This document shows positions 17,818 through 27,051 of a DNA stretch of 64,000 nucleotides, piece by piece (the first letter of the stretch is position 1; every line of letters starts with the position of its first letter). Source of the DNA: Ignavibacteriaceae bacterium (GTDB lineage: Bacteria > Bacteroidota > Ignavibacteria > Ignavibacteriales > Ignavibacteriaceae); contig JABWCL010000006.1 in NCBI GenBank assembly GCA_013360295.1, positions 95,535-159,534 on the forward strand, in the 5' to 3' direction. Both the position numbers and the translations under genes were made by a program. The notes below the pieces were generated by a model that saw nothing but the letters and a program-made list of their open reading frames with translations, had not been told where the DNA came from and made no database searches.

Positions 17818-19296
17818 CTATTTAATGAATAAAATTTTCTTTGTTATCACTTCCTGATTTACGTTCAGCCGGAGAATATACACTCCGCTTACGGCAGTTT
17901 CAGCGTTTATACTTCCCGGATTAAATTCAACTTCATATGTGCCCGGCATCCGGGTTGTATTTACTAATTCAGTTATTTCCCTGCCAAGCAAATCGTAAAC
18001 TGCGAGTGTAACTGCCGCGGGTTCATTGTTCTCTTCAGTGCCTCTCACTGTATAAGAAATGTGAGCCGTCTCCGTGAAAGGATTCGGATAGCTAACAAGA
18101 GAAATCCGGCCGGAAATATACGGTTCTCCTTTGTCAATACTGGTTGCCGGAGGAAATATATTAACAAGAATATAATCCAGCGTTGCCCTCCACAGCCCCC
18201 AACTATGCCCTTCCGGCAGCTCAAGCCACTTAAAGAAGTAGCCTTTTGATATAAGGTTATCCCTGAACATTCTCATATTAGTAAAGAGGGATTCATACGT
18301 CCCCCAGACAGAGACAAACCTTACATTAAGAGCAGGGTTATTCACAAACAGATTATAAACTTCATAACTGTTTGGCTGAAAAGCTCCTGAATGCACTCCG
18401 CAATTGCCAAAGACATCAGGGTGATGGTAGGCTATAAACGCGGATATGTTCCCTCCATAGGAATCTCCGAGTACCAGCCTCTTTGCGGCGGATGAAATTG
18501 TTTTATAATTAGTGTCGATGTAGGGCACGAGTTCGGAAACGAAGAAATTTTTATAAGCGGACCTTAGAGTCCCGGCATATTCATTATTTCTGTTATTCGG
18601 GCGGACAAACACACCTATCACCGGAGCGATATCACCGGCTGCAATAAGGTTATCAAGAACATTTACCGCGTAGGCGAGGTCAATATATTCATACCCGTCC
18701 TGAAAATAGACAGCGGAGTAACGGTCAGCCGAGAGCGAATCATAACCCGGCGGAAGGTATATCTTTATCTGGAACGATGAAGAGGTGTTTGTACTTTGCA
18801 GCGAAGTCGTTATTATCCTTCCGTGAGGAACAGCAGGGTTATAAATTATTTCCAACGGCTGAACATAGTGTGGCATAGCCAGCTCTGAATTAGGGCCGAA
18901 CCCTCCGGCGCAGGTTCTAGGATTTAACGGGTCAAGTATCCACGAACTGCCATTAGTCACAAACTTATAATCTATTCTCGCGTTCATCTCAAATTCGCGC
19001 GAGTAGTAGAAGAAGTTTGTTGACTGCACCTTTGACATCGCGGCTGAAGAAGAACTCCATCCGTTAAAATCGCCGGCAACAGTAACGGTACTCGCGCTCC
19101 CGCGGTAAATAAAATTGGCCGAATCTCCGTCAATCACAGGGAAACCCGAAGCCTTGTGAGCCAGCATAAAACTGTCAATTTTTTCCGTCCGGACAGCGGG
19201 GTCGGAGATAGAGTAGAGATAGCTGATGAATTTGGCAAATCCCGACTGGGCATACACCCCGGTCGATATAATCAGTAATAATAGAGTGGTTTTCAT
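17818..19296 (-). CDS. Exported enterochelin-esterase-like hydrolase with T9SS sorting domain
   Basis: 492 residues from ATG 19296, chosen because MKTTLLLLIISTGVYAQ is a proper signal peptide; an upstream in-frame ATG (19335) adds 13 residues that would spoil it. Residues about 55-140 form an E-set/CBM48-like domain (VTVAGDFNGW, YKFVTNGSSWILDPLNPR). Next comes an alpha/beta hydrolase of the Fes/esterase D type with YSAVYFQDG, the nucleophile elbow GDSYGG and EGHSWGLW holding the catalytic His. The C-terminus (YPNPFTETAHISY ... LLGREITELVNTTRMPGTY ... ILFIK) is a type A sorting domain. It probably cleaves esters at the cell surface; a siderophore substrate is not shown. Confidence 0.9.
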   Translation of the reverse strand: MKTTLLLLIISTGVYAQSGFAKFISYLYSISDPAVRTEKIDSFMLAHKASGFPVIDGDSANFIYRGSASTVTVAGDFNGWSSSSAAMSKVQSTNFFYYSREFEMNARIDYKFVTNGSSWILDPLNPRTCAGGFGPNSELAMPHYVQPLEIIYNPAVPHGRIITTSLQSTNTSSSFQIKIYLPPGYDSLSADRYSAVYFQDGYEYIDLAYAVNVLDNLIAAGDIAPVIGVFVRPNNRNNEYAGTLRSAYKNFFVSELVPYIDTNYKTISSAAKRLVLGDSYGGNISAFIAYHHPDVFGNCGVHSGAFQPNSYEVYNLFVNNPALNVRFVSVWGTYESLFTNMRMFRDNLISKGYFFKWLELPEGHSWGLWRATLDYILVNIFPPATSIDKGEPYISGRISLVSYPNPFTETAHISYTVRGTEENNEPAAVTLAVYDLLGREITELVNTTRMPGTYEVEFNPGSINAETAVSGVYILRLNVNQEVITKKILFIK

Positions 19297-19527
19297 AATT
19301 AGAAGATTAATGATTTGTAAATATATTATAATCAAACAGGATTTTCTATCCTGATCGTTTTCAAAGTTATTGGTCTTCTTACATACCTGGATAAAACTTT
19401 TGATCGTTCCCGAAGTCGGACCGGAAGGGACTACTAATTACCCTTAGTTTATTTTTACCAAAATCGATAAAATTATATCTTTCGGCCTCTTATATTTTAC
19501 CTTCATCAATTTATCCGGAGTTCATTA

Positions 19528-21054
19528 ATGTCAAATCAGCAGGGAGTGAAGCAGCTAAAATTTCTGTCTATTGTCGAAAAGGTCGGGAATGCTCTCCCGC
19601 ATCCCGTTACCCTTTTCGCCGGTTTTGCGCTTTTGATCGTTATTCTTTCGGCGGTCGTCAGCGCTTTTGGGGTTCAGGTCACCCATCCCGGTACCGGTAA
19701 AATAATCGAACCGGTAAACCTGCTTTCAATTGAGGGGCTCCACAGGATGCTCACACAGCTTGTCCATAATTTCACGGCATTCGCTCCTCTTGGCACGGTG
19801 CTTGTATCAATGCTTGGTATAGGAATTGCAGAAGGAAGCGGGCTGATCAACACTTCTCTCAGGCTTCTGGTTCTAAGCGCGCCAAAGAAACTGCTTACCT
19901 CAGTGATTGTTTTCGCGGGAATAATGTCGAATACCGCGAGCGAGGCAGGTTATGTTCTGCTCGTTCCTCTTGCGGCTATTATATTCCTTGCTGCCGGCAG
20001 GCATCCGATTGCAGGATTTGCAGCGGCCTTTGCAGGTGTTTCGGGAGGATACTCGGCTAACCTGCTCCTTGGCTCAATCGATCCGCTGCTTGCAGGACTT
20101 ACTGAAGAAGCCGCGCATATTATTGATAAAGGAGTAACCGTAAGCCCCGCGGCTAATTACTACTTTCTCGCGGTTTCAACTTTCCTTATAACCATAGTTG
20201 GCACCTGGGTCACAGAAAAAATAGTTGTGCCGAGGCTGGGAGAATATAACGGGGAAGGTAAAGCCGAAGAAATTAAAACTCTCAGTGCAGATGAAAAGCG
20301 GGGATTAAAATTCACAGTGATCGCGGTGGTTGTTTTCTCGGCGATAATATTATGGGGAATTGTTCCCGGGAACGGTTTCTTACGGGATCCGCAAACGGGT
20401 GATCTGCTCCGCTCCCCTTTTATGTCTGGAATTGTTGCTCTGATATTTGTCGGAGGCGCAGTCGCTGGTATCGCATACGGGCTTGGCGCGAAGACCGTTA
20501 CTCGTGATGTGGACGCGATAAAGGGAATGAGTAAATCAATTGAAGCAATGGGCTCTTATATGGTGCTTGTGTTTTTCGCTGCGCAGTTCGTGGCTTACTT
20601 CAACTGGAGCAATATCGGAATGATCGTCGCGGTCAAAGGCGCGGAACTGCTGAAATACTCAGGGCTGGGAGAAATTCCACTGTTAATTGGGTTTGTGATT
20701 GTCTCCGCGATTATAAATTTAGTGATGGGAAGCGCGTCCGCGAAGTGGGCTATTATGGCGCCGATTTTTGTCCCGATGTTTATGCTACTCGGCTACTCGC
20801 CGGAACTTACACAGGCAACTTACAGGGTGGGAGACAGCGTTACAAATATTATATCTCCGATGATGTCTTATTTCGCGTTGATGATAGCCTTTGTGCAGAA
20901 ATATGATAAGAGCGCCGGTATGGGGACTATTATCGCCACAATGCTTCCTTACACGATAGCATTCTTCTTAAGCTGGACTGCTCTGCTCATTGTCTGGGTA
21001 CTGTTTGATATTCCTGTCGGGCCGGGTGCAAGCCTGATTTATAATCCGCAGTAA
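19528..21054 (+). CDS. AbgT family transporter
   Basis: 508 residues with about twelve hydrophobic segments. The N-terminus [21 protein letters not shown], the re-entrant-like [43 protein letters not shown] and [41 protein letters not shown] blocks are characteristic of the AbgT family. Members take up p-aminobenzoyl-glutamate or expel antimetabolites such as sulfonamides by proton coupling. No abgA/abgB hydrolase genes are adjacent, so uptake for folate recycling is not supported by context and the physiological substrate is open. ATG with SD TCCGGAG upstream. A strong terminator follows. Confidence 0.92.
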   Translation: MSNQQGVKQLKFLSIVEKVGNALPHPVTLFAGFALLIVILSAVVSAFGVQVTHPGTGKIIEPVNLLSIEGLHRMLTQLVHNFTAFAPLGTVLVSMLGIGIAEGSGLINTSLRLLVLSAPKKLLTSVIVFAGIMSNTASEAGYVLLVPLAAIIFLAAGRHPIAGFAAAFAGVSGGYSANLLLGSIDPLLAGLTEEAAHIIDKGVTVSPAANYYFLAVSTFLITIVGTWVTEKIVVPRLGEYNGEGKAEEIKTLSADEKRGLKFTVIAVVVFSAIILWGIVPGNGFLRDPQTGDLLRSPFMSGIVALIFVGGAVAGIAYGLGAKTVTRDVDAIKGMSKSIEAMGSYMVLVFFAAQFVAYFNWSNIGMIVAVKGAELLKYSGLGEIPLLIGFVIVSAIINLVMGSASAKWAIMAPIFVPMFMLLGYSPELTQATYRVGDSVTNIISPMMSYFALMIAFVQKYDKSAGMGTIIATMLPYTIAFFLSWTALLIVWVLFDIPVGPGASLIYNPQ

Positions 21055-21066
21055 TTTGTTAATTTT

Positions 21067-21093
21067 AAGCCGGTTCAACGCCGGCTTTTTTTT
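21067..21093 (+). terminator. Intrinsic terminator after the AbgT gene
   Basis: AAGCCGG (21067-21073) and CCGGCTT (21081-21087) with loop TTCAACG, followed by a run of eight T. It lies 13 bases after the stop. Confidence 0.92.
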
Positions 21094-21114
21094 ATTTAAA
21101 TTTGTGAAATCATT

Positions 21115-21648
21115 ATGACTTCTTCTGTCTCTGAGATAATAACGCTTCGTCCGCTTAAGCAAAGCGACGCGGAATTCCTCTATAATAATGTAACTGATCC
21201 TGATGTGATAAAACAATTAAGGAGGCTTCCCGACCCTTACAATCTGGAACACGCGTATGAATTTATTGCACTTGCCGGGCGCGAAGCCCTTACCGGGGAA
21301 TCTGGTCATTTCGGAGTTGAGGTTAATGGAACGGGAAATCTGGCGGGGGTTATCGGTGCTTTGTTCAGCGGTAATGAAGTGAAGCAGGCTGAGATTGGCT
21401 ACTGGTTCGCTAAACGCGAATGGGGTAAGGGTTATGCCTCTGAAGCGGTCAGGCTGATGATTGAATACCTGAGAAGCAAAAAGGAGATCGCCACGGTCAT
21501 CGCACGCGTATTTGAAAATAATCCAGCCTCAGCCAGGGTGCTTATAAAGAACGGTTTTAACAAACAGGGATTATCAGCGGATCAGTACTGTAATGTGTTA
21601 AATAATTCAGCGGTCGAGGAATATAAACTTATTCTTAATCCGGAATAA
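21115..21648 (+). CDS. GNAT family N-acetyltransferase (RimJ/RimL-like)
   Basis: 177 residues. The acetyl-CoA fold is visible: ITLRPLKQSDAEFLYNNV near the start, GVIGALFSGNEVKQAEIGYWFAKREWGKGYASEAVRLMIEYL (motif A, with the GKGYAS pyrophosphate loop) in the middle and ARVFENNPASARVLIKNGFNKQG at the end, a hallmark of the Acetyltransf_3 group that includes ribosomal protein acetyltransferases. The target amine is unknown. It begins 22 bases after the AbgT terminator hairpin, so the two genes are probably separate transcripts. It converges on the phosphorylase gene. Confidence 0.88.
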   Translation: MTSSVSEIITLRPLKQSDAEFLYNNVTDPDVIKQLRRLPDPYNLEHAYEFIALAGREALTGESGHFGVEVNGTGNLAGVIGALFSGNEVKQAEIGYWFAKREWGKGYASEAVRLMIEYLRSKKEIATVIARVFENNPASARVLIKNGFNKQGLSADQYCNVLNNSAVEEYKLILNPE

Positions 21649-21673
21649 ATTCAGCTCTAAGTGACAAAGCTCC

Positions 21674-22975
21674 TTATTGGATCACTTCGACCAGCAGTTT
21701 ATCCTTCTTCTGTTTTTTTGTGCTGAAAGAAAAAGATGATAACACTGTTTCTTCTGCCGATTTAATTGATTTTTTATTGTTTGTATGCAGAACGGCTATC
21801 ACTTGTCCTGACGTGACATAATCACCGATTTTTGGATAAAACACTATCCCTGCCAGCGGATCCACTTTATCTTCTTTAGTCAGTCTTCCCGCGCCGAGTG
21901 AATTTGAGGCAATTCCGATAGAGAAAGTATCAATTGCTTTAATGTACCCGGATTCGCCTGCTTTTACTTCAACTCTGTACTTAGCTTTAGGATGATTCCT
22001 CAGGTCAGTAATATAATTTGGATCTCCTCCCTGTGCCTTTACCATCGCCGCGAATTTCTCAACTGCTCTTTTACCTGTAAGGTTTTTGATCATTTCCGCG
22101 CCTTCCTCAATACTGCCTGCCTTACCGCCCAGATAAAGCATCGCGCCGGCAAGCATAAACGTAACATAGTTCAGATCGGGAACATCAGCGCCGCTCAGGA
22201 CTTCCACCGATTCTTTTACTTCCAGCAGGTTACCGATGTGTGTACCGAGAGGCTGATTCATTGATGTGATGAGTACTGCAACTTTTTTATTAAAACTAAC
22301 CGCTGTATTGAACATAGAATCGGCAAGCGCTTTGGCATCCTCATACTTTTTCATAAACGCGCCGCTGCCTGTTTTAACATCGAGGACAAGCCCGTCAATT
22401 CCTTCTGCTAATTTCTTACTCATTATACTGGCGGTAATCAGTGGAATGGATTCGACAGTGGAGGTGACATCGCGAAGCGCGTAGATCACTTTATCCGCGG
22501 GAGCAATATCGGGCGTCTGACCTATCATTACACAGCCGTGTTTTTTAATTACGGATTTATACTGAGTGAGGTTGAGGTTTACGTTAAAACCGGGGATTGA
22601 TTCAAGTTTATCAAGGGTGCCGCCTGTGTGTCCGAGCGCCCTGCCTGAGATCATCGGAACATTGAGTCCCGCAAGCGCGACAAGAGGAGCGAGTATAAGA
22701 GAAGTCTTATCTCCAACTCCGCCGGTTGAATGTTTATCAACTTTAAAACCGGGTATTGAAGAGAGGTCAATCACTTTACCGCTGTATAACATTGTGTTAG
22801 TAAGAGCGGAAGTTTCCCCCTTAGTCATTCCTTTCAGGTACACAGCCATAAGGAAAGCGGCGAACTGGTAATCGGGGATTTTACCGGAGGTGAAATTGTT
22901 GACAATAAATTTAATTTCTTCAGGAGCCAGCGCAACGCCGTCCCTCTTTTTACGTATTATCTCTATCGCGGTCAT
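21674..22975 (-). CDS. deoA: Pyrimidine-nucleoside/thymidine phosphorylase
   Basis: 433 residues of the class II nucleoside phosphorylases. The enzyme splits thymidine or other pyrimidine nucleosides with phosphate. Conserved blocks are KHSTGGVGDKTSLILAP (81-97), MISGRALGHTGGTLDKLESIPGF (108-130), ALRDVTSTVESIPLITASIMSKKLAEG with substrate-binding Arg and Lys, and DVKTGSGAFMK. 433 residues suits both DeoA and the broader-specificity Pdp, so the symbol is provisional. The start is odd: a heptad array (22982-23016) lies seven bases before the ATG and replaces any Shine-Dalgarno sequence. No other deo gene is adjacent. Confidence 0.9.
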   Translation of the reverse strand: MTAIEIIRKKRDGVALAPEEIKFIVNNFTSGKIPDYQFAAFLMAVYLKGMTKGETSALTNTMLYSGKVIDLSSIPGFKVDKHSTGGVGDKTSLILAPLVALAGLNVPMISGRALGHTGGTLDKLESIPGFNVNLNLTQYKSVIKKHGCVMIGQTPDIAPADKVIYALRDVTSTVESIPLITASIMSKKLAEGIDGLVLDVKTGSGAFMKKYEDAKALADSMFNTAVSFNKKVAVLITSMNQPLGTHIGNLLEVKESVEVLSGADVPDLNYVTFMLAGAMLYLGGKAGSIEEGAEMIKNLTGKRAVEKFAAMVKAQGGDPNYITDLRNHPKAKYRVEVKAGESGYIKAIDTFSIGIASNSLGAGRLTKEDKVDPLAGIVFYPKIGDYVTSGQVIAVLHTNNKKSIKSAEETVLSSFSFSTKKQKKDKLLVEVIQ

Positions 22976-22981
22976 CTTTGT

Positions 22982-23016
22982 AATTAAAAATTAAGAATTA
23001 AGAATTAAAAATTTAA
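22982..23016 (+). repeat. Heptad array upstream of the phosphorylase start
   Basis: Five consecutive 7-base units AATTAAA, AATTAAG, AATTAAG, AATTAAA, AATTTAA. It faces the array at 23201-23228 in inverted orientation across a 184-base AT-rich stretch in which no gene or clear signal was seen. Confidence 0.8.
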
Positions 23017-23200
23017 AATAAATTCCGGTTTCCTTGCTTTCCCCTGTTAAAAAAGTGGAAAGTTTACGCAGTTGAAAATTGTGTTTAGCGGGTTTGTTTT
23101 AATATTCGTATGGTTTCAACCACAATTTTCTTAAAGCCTCACTAACTCCTTCAGAAGTGAAGAATTACCAGAAACAAAATCTTCATATAATAAATATAAG

Positions 23201-23228
23201 AATTCTTAATTTTTAATTTTTAATTCTT
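23201..23228 (-). repeat. Heptad array over the SDR 3' end
   Basis: Four 7-base units AATTCTT, AATTTTT, AATTTTT, AATTCTT. On the minus strand they read RAATTAA, and the SDR stop codon (23222-23220) lies inside. Inverted partner of 22982-23016. Confidence 0.8.
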
Positions 23229-24032
23229 CATTCCCGCCAGTTTCAAGCTCACCCGCCAGAACTGTTTTCTCGTCTCCGCGTCGTTCGCGATTGGGGAGTA
23301 TTTTGCTTCTCTGCATTTGATGAAGTATTTACCGGTAGTGCCGCGGACATCGTCGGAGGTAGCGAGGTAAACGGGTGTTTCTGCTCCGTCTTCGACGGGC
23401 GCGCCCTGACTACCAAAGCCGGCGGCAAGCAGATTGGTGGTGATCACTCCCGGATGCAGTACGTTTACTGTTACACCCTGGTCCCTTAATTTTTCAGCCA
23501 TTTCAATCGTAAAAAGAATATTCGCCAGTTTTGAAAGCGCGTATGCCTGGTAACCGTCAAACTTTTTCTCCCCCTGCAGGTTTTCGAAGTGGAGCCTGCC
23601 GTTCTGATGCGCGATGGAGCTGACATTGATAACCCGGGAAGGGGCTGAAGTGATCAGTACCGGTGCGAGAAGGTTAGTCAGGATAAAGTATGACATATGA
23701 TTAACAGCGAAAGTCATCTCCAACCCGTCCTCCGTTAGCACACGCTGTTTCATAAATACGCCGGCGTTGTTAATCAGCACATCCAGGCGGTCATACTTAT
23801 TTAGGAAAGCGGCGGCAAGCGCTTCGGCACCTTTTTTAGTTGATATGTCTGAGACCAGAAAATCAACTTTAGTATTTCCGGTTCTCGCGAATATCTCATC
23901 GCGTGTATGAACGCACTTCTCTTTGTTTCTTCCGTGGATGACTACAGCAGCTCCGGTCCCAGCCAGCTTTATCGCGGTCTGTTTACCAATTCCGTCAGTG
24001 GATCCGGTTATGAGAATTACTTTATCAGCCAT
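23220..24032 (-). CDS. SDR family oxidoreductase (retinol-dehydrogenase-like)
   Basis: 270 residues. TGSTDGIG (9-16) is the cofactor motif; Arg35 after the second strand favours NADP(H). NNAG is at 88-91, INVSSIAHQNG holds the catalytic Ser138, and Tyr164-x3-Lys168 (YALSK) follows. INVSSIAH and YALSKLANILFTIEMAEKL are typical of the RDH/WWOX-like SDR branch. The start is secured by MADKVILITGSTDG. The gene begins one base after the stop of the upstream 130-residue gene, so they form an operon. Its last codons and stop are within a heptad repeat. Confidence 0.88.
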   Translation of the reverse strand: MADKVILITGSTDGIGKQTAIKLAGTGAAVVIHGRNKEKCVHTRDEIFARTGNTKVDFLVSDISTKKGAEALAAAFLNKYDRLDVLINNAGVFMKQRVLTEDGLEMTFAVNHMSYFILTNLLAPVLITSAPSRVINVSSIAHQNGRLHFENLQGEKKFDGYQAYALSKLANILFTIEMAEKLRDQGVTVNVLHPGVITTNLLAAGFGSQGAPVEDGAETPVYLATSDDVRGTTGKYFIKCREAKYSPIANDAETRKQFWRVSLKLAGMKN

Positions 24033-24033
24033 A

Positions 24034-24423
24034 TTAAACTTTAATGTATCCTTCCTTTTTCATTTTTTCAAATCCCTGCTTTGTGAGATTTTTTAACTCG
24101 GCAAAAAGTGCTTTATCCTGCCTGTCAAAATTAAAACACGACTTCCCCTGCATTCTCTTTTTCAGTTCAGTGGATATTCCCTTCAGCAGATCAGGGAACA
24201 TATATACCGGGAAAAGGTAGTAACTCACATAAATTTTTTTAATTTCTATTCCGCCGAAGAATATCTCCCTTTTATACTTTTCACTGTAATCGGCGTTTAC
24301 TGTATAACCGGACTTTTCATCTTTGGTTACTTTAAGTTTCTTCGTAAATGGCGATATTACTTTTTTTAATTCTTCGAAAACAGACTTTAAATCTTCATTG
24401 CTCTCTTTTACAGAACGGGGCAT
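24034..24423 (-). CDS. Hypothetical protein, 129 residues
   Basis: The ATG at 24423 has AAGGA ten bases upstream and is preferred over an in-frame start at 24459. The protein is basic, without a signal peptide, and contains IYVSYYLFPVYMFPDLL (about residues 67-83) followed by KKRMQGKSCFNF, a pattern I associate with small uncharacterised Bacteroidota proteins; the ending is helical (LTKQGFEKMKKEGY). Its stop overlaps closely with the SDR start, so it is the first gene of a two-gene operon. No function can be proposed. Confidence 0.65.
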   Translation of the reverse strand: MPRSVKESNEDLKSVFEELKKVISPFTKKLKVTKDEKSGYTVNADYSEKYKREIFFGGIEIKKIYVSYYLFPVYMFPDLLKGISTELKKRMQGKSCFNFDRQDKALFAELKNLTKQGFEKMKKEGYIKV

Positions 24424-24481
24424 AAATGATTTTTTCCTTGAATGATAAACAAAACACACCGAATATAATGAAGCAGAAGCT

Positions 24482-24517
24482 ATAAAAAAATAAAGCCGGG
24501 ATGAGAGGTCCCGGCTT
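24482..24517 (-). terminator. Intrinsic terminator after nhaA
   Basis: AAGCCGGGA (24493-24501) and TCCCGGCTT (24509-24517) form a nine-base stem with a seven-base loop. On the minus strand it is followed by a run of seven T (24484-24490), so it terminates nhaA transcription. Confidence 0.88.
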
Positions 24518-24535
24518 ATTGTGAACGGTTATTGA

Positions 24536-25741
24536 TTACTTTTCCGCAGAGGGCTGCGGCGATCTTTTACTTAATATAAGGCTAAGTATATAGTAACCGA
24601 TTACGCCGCTGATAAGTGAACCCGTAAGAATACCAAGTTTGGCGTAGGTAAGCATTTCGGCTGAATCGGTGTAGGCAAGTCCTCCAATAAACAACGACAT
24701 AGTAAACCCGATGCCGCCGATAATTCCCGCTCCGAAAATCATGTTCATCGTAACATTCTCAGGCATTTCCGCAATTTTTGTTTTAACCGCGAGCCAGGTG
24801 AATGACCAGATACCTAACATTTTTCCAAAGAAAAGGCCGAGGATAATTCCGAGTGATATTTCATTCCTGAATACATCCGCGAGGCTTCCTTCAATCGTTA
24901 CGCCCGAATTAGCAAACGCGAATACCGGCATTATGAAAAATGCTACCCAGGGGTGTAACTGATGTTCGAGATTCTTCAGCATTCCTCCGGACATAGGTAT
25001 TACAGTCGCCAGAAGCACTCCCGCGATTGTGGCGTGTACTCCTGATTTAAGTATCGCGATCCAGAGAAAGATCCCGAAAAAGATATAAAAGAATAGGTTC
25101 TTTATTCCTTTACGGCTGCCGGCTGCTAGAATAAAGTATAAACCTCCCGCGAAGAGAAGACTCGTTGTGGATAGTTCGCTGGTGTAGAAGAACGCAATCA
25201 CGAGCACCGCGCCAAGATCGTCTATTATCGCGAAAGCTGTCAGGAATACCTTCAGCGCCAGCGGCACCCGTTTACCAAGAAGGCTCAGGATGCCAAGGGC
25301 AAAAGCGATATCAGTCGCCATCGGGATTCCCCATCCGGCTATACTTACCTTGTTATAATTAAAAAAGGTGAATATAAGCGCCGGTATAACCATGCCGCCA
25401 ACCGCTGCCACACCGGGGAGTGCGGCTTTTTTGAATGATGATAGTTCCCCCGCCAGAAGTTCGCGCTTTATTTCAAGCCCGACGACAAAAAAGAAGATCG
25501 CCATCAAACCGTCATTTATCCAGAGAAGCAATGGTTTGTTTATGTTAAAAAACTCAAAACCTATCATAAACCGGGTATTAAAAAGCCCATAGTAGTATTG
25601 GGTAACCGGCGAATTGGCGGCTATCATTGCCAGTACCGCGCAGGAGAGGAGTATAATCCCACCCGCTGATTCGATCTTTACGAATTGGAGGAAGGGATTA
25701 ACAATAATGGATTTAAGATTTTTCCTTGGTTTATTTTGCAT
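24536..25741 (-). CDS. nhaA: Na+/H+ antiporter NhaA
   Basis: 401 residues and about twelve membrane segments. NhaA exports Na+ or Li+ in exchange for protons at high pH or salt. The family landmarks are intact: WINDGLMAIFFFVVGLEIKRELL, GWGIPMATDIAFALG with Asp144 (E. coli Asp133), and AFAIIDDLGAVLVIA with Asp174 and Asp175 (E. coli Asp163 and Asp164), followed by the Lys-containing helix FGKMLGIWSFTW near the end. ATG start directly preceding MQNKPRKN. A strong terminator follows. Single-gene unit. Confidence 0.96.
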   Translation of the reverse strand: MQNKPRKNLKSIIVNPFLQFVKIESAGGIILLSCAVLAMIAANSPVTQYYYGLFNTRFMIGFEFFNINKPLLLWINDGLMAIFFFVVGLEIKRELLAGELSSFKKAALPGVAAVGGMVIPALIFTFFNYNKVSIAGWGIPMATDIAFALGILSLLGKRVPLALKVFLTAFAIIDDLGAVLVIAFFYTSELSTTSLLFAGGLYFILAAGSRKGIKNLFFYIFFGIFLWIAILKSGVHATIAGVLLATVIPMSGGMLKNLEHQLHPWVAFFIMPVFAFANSGVTIEGSLADVFRNEISLGIILGLFFGKMLGIWSFTWLAVKTKIAEMPENVTMNMIFGAGIIGGIGFTMSLFIGGLAYTDSAEMLTYAKLGILTGSLISGVIGYYILSLILSKRSPQPSAEK

Positions 25742-25967
25742 CGTATTCCTTTACTATTTATTTATTAAACACAGAGGGAATTGAAACAGTTTCAATGCCG
25801 GAAACTGTCAATATAGCATTTTTTGGGCTTTTGTCAAGAAAAATCGGCTGGGGTAATGGAACAAACCGGAATTTTTTGAGGGGGAGAGAAGGCTTCCATT
25901 CTTCCCGGGATAATCCGGCACCTCATTAATGCTTATATTGCAATCCTGCAAATAGCAATATTGGAAT

Positions 25968-27047
25968 ATGAATTCATTATCAGAAGAAACAAAGAAATCA
26001 AACAAGAAAACCCTGCTGAAAGGGATGCTGCGGGGTGAACTCCGTGATTTTTTCCTTTCGATCGGTGAAAAGGAGTACCGCGCGGACCAGGCTTTCAACT
26101 GGATGTATAATTACCGTGTTGAAAACTTCAGCGAGATGTTGAATATGTCCAAAGAACTGAGAGTAAAACTGAACGATATCGCCCTCCTGAACACCCTTTC
26201 ACTCCGGGAGAAACAGGTCTCAGCTATTGACGGAGCAGTAAAACTTTTACTTGAGACCTCCGGCGGGAATTTGATTGAATCAGTGATACTGCCTGAGAAA
26301 ACAAGGGTGACTCTCTGCGTTTCCACCCAGGTTGGGTGTCCCCTCGACTGCAAATTCTGCGCGACGGGGCTGATGGGTTATAAGAGAAACCTTTCAAGCG
26401 GGGAAATATTTGATCAGTACGCGCTCGCGCAGCGGTTGTATGACCGACCGATTACCAATATTGTATTTATGGGAATGGGTGAGCCGCTCCTTAATTTCGA
26501 GCAGACAGTAAAAACTCTGATGATTTTTGCTGATGAACTTAATAAGGGGATAAGCCACAAGAAGATCACAGTTTCTACCGCGGGAATACCGCATAAAATA
26601 ATTGATCTGGCGGATACGGGGCTTAAGTCAAAACTCGCTTTCTCGCTTCATTCCTGTTTTGAAGAAGAAAGGGAAGTGATAATGCCGATCAATAAAAAAT
26701 ATTCGCTGAAAGAAAACCTGGAAGCAATTGAATACTTCGCCAGGAAGACCGATACGTGGATTACTTTTGAATATGTGATGCTGAGGGGGATAAATGACAG
26801 AGAGAAAGATATTAAGGCTCTTACCAAACTATGCAGGCGCATCAAATCCAAAGTTAACATTATTCCTTTCAATTCACTCGAGCATATGAATCCCGAAGGA
26901 ATATCCGCGGAACTTATTCCCACATCGAGAGAAAAGATAGAAAAGTTTGCTGATAAACTAAGAGAGAACAATATCTCCGTTTTTCTCCGTAACACGCAAG
27001 GAGAGGATATTGACGCGGCGTGCGGACAACTTGCCATAAAATACTAA
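25968..27047 (+). CDS. rlmN: Dual-specificity RNA methyltransferase RlmN
   Basis: 359 residues. RlmN is a radical SAM enzyme that methylates C2 of A2503 in 23S rRNA and A37 of some tRNAs. The cluster motif is Cys124-x3-Cys128-x2-Cys131 (QVGCPLDCKFCATG), GMGEPLLNF follows for SAM binding, and the C-terminal Cys352 (EDIDAACGQL) matches the cysteine that carries the methyl group. The N-terminal region (about 20-80) is the usual helical RNA-binding accessory domain. It ends four bases before the TrmH-type gene, so the two RNA-modification genes form an operon. Confidence 0.96.
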   Translation: MNSLSEETKKSNKKTLLKGMLRGELRDFFLSIGEKEYRADQAFNWMYNYRVENFSEMLNMSKELRVKLNDIALLNTLSLREKQVSAIDGAVKLLLETSGGNLIESVILPEKTRVTLCVSTQVGCPLDCKFCATGLMGYKRNLSSGEIFDQYALAQRLYDRPITNIVFMGMGEPLLNFEQTVKTLMIFADELNKGISHKKITVSTAGIPHKIIDLADTGLKSKLAFSLHSCFEEEREVIMPINKKYSLKENLEAIEYFARKTDTWITFEYVMLRGINDREKDIKALTKLCRRIKSKVNIIPFNSLEHMNPEGISAELIPTSREKIEKFADKLRENNISVFLRNTQGEDIDAACGQLAIKY

Positions 27048-27051
27048 GCTT

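Noticed and set aside
19528..21054. Full folate-recycling locus (abgABT)
   Set aside because: Only the transporter is present; no abgA/abgB-like hydrolase is adjacent.
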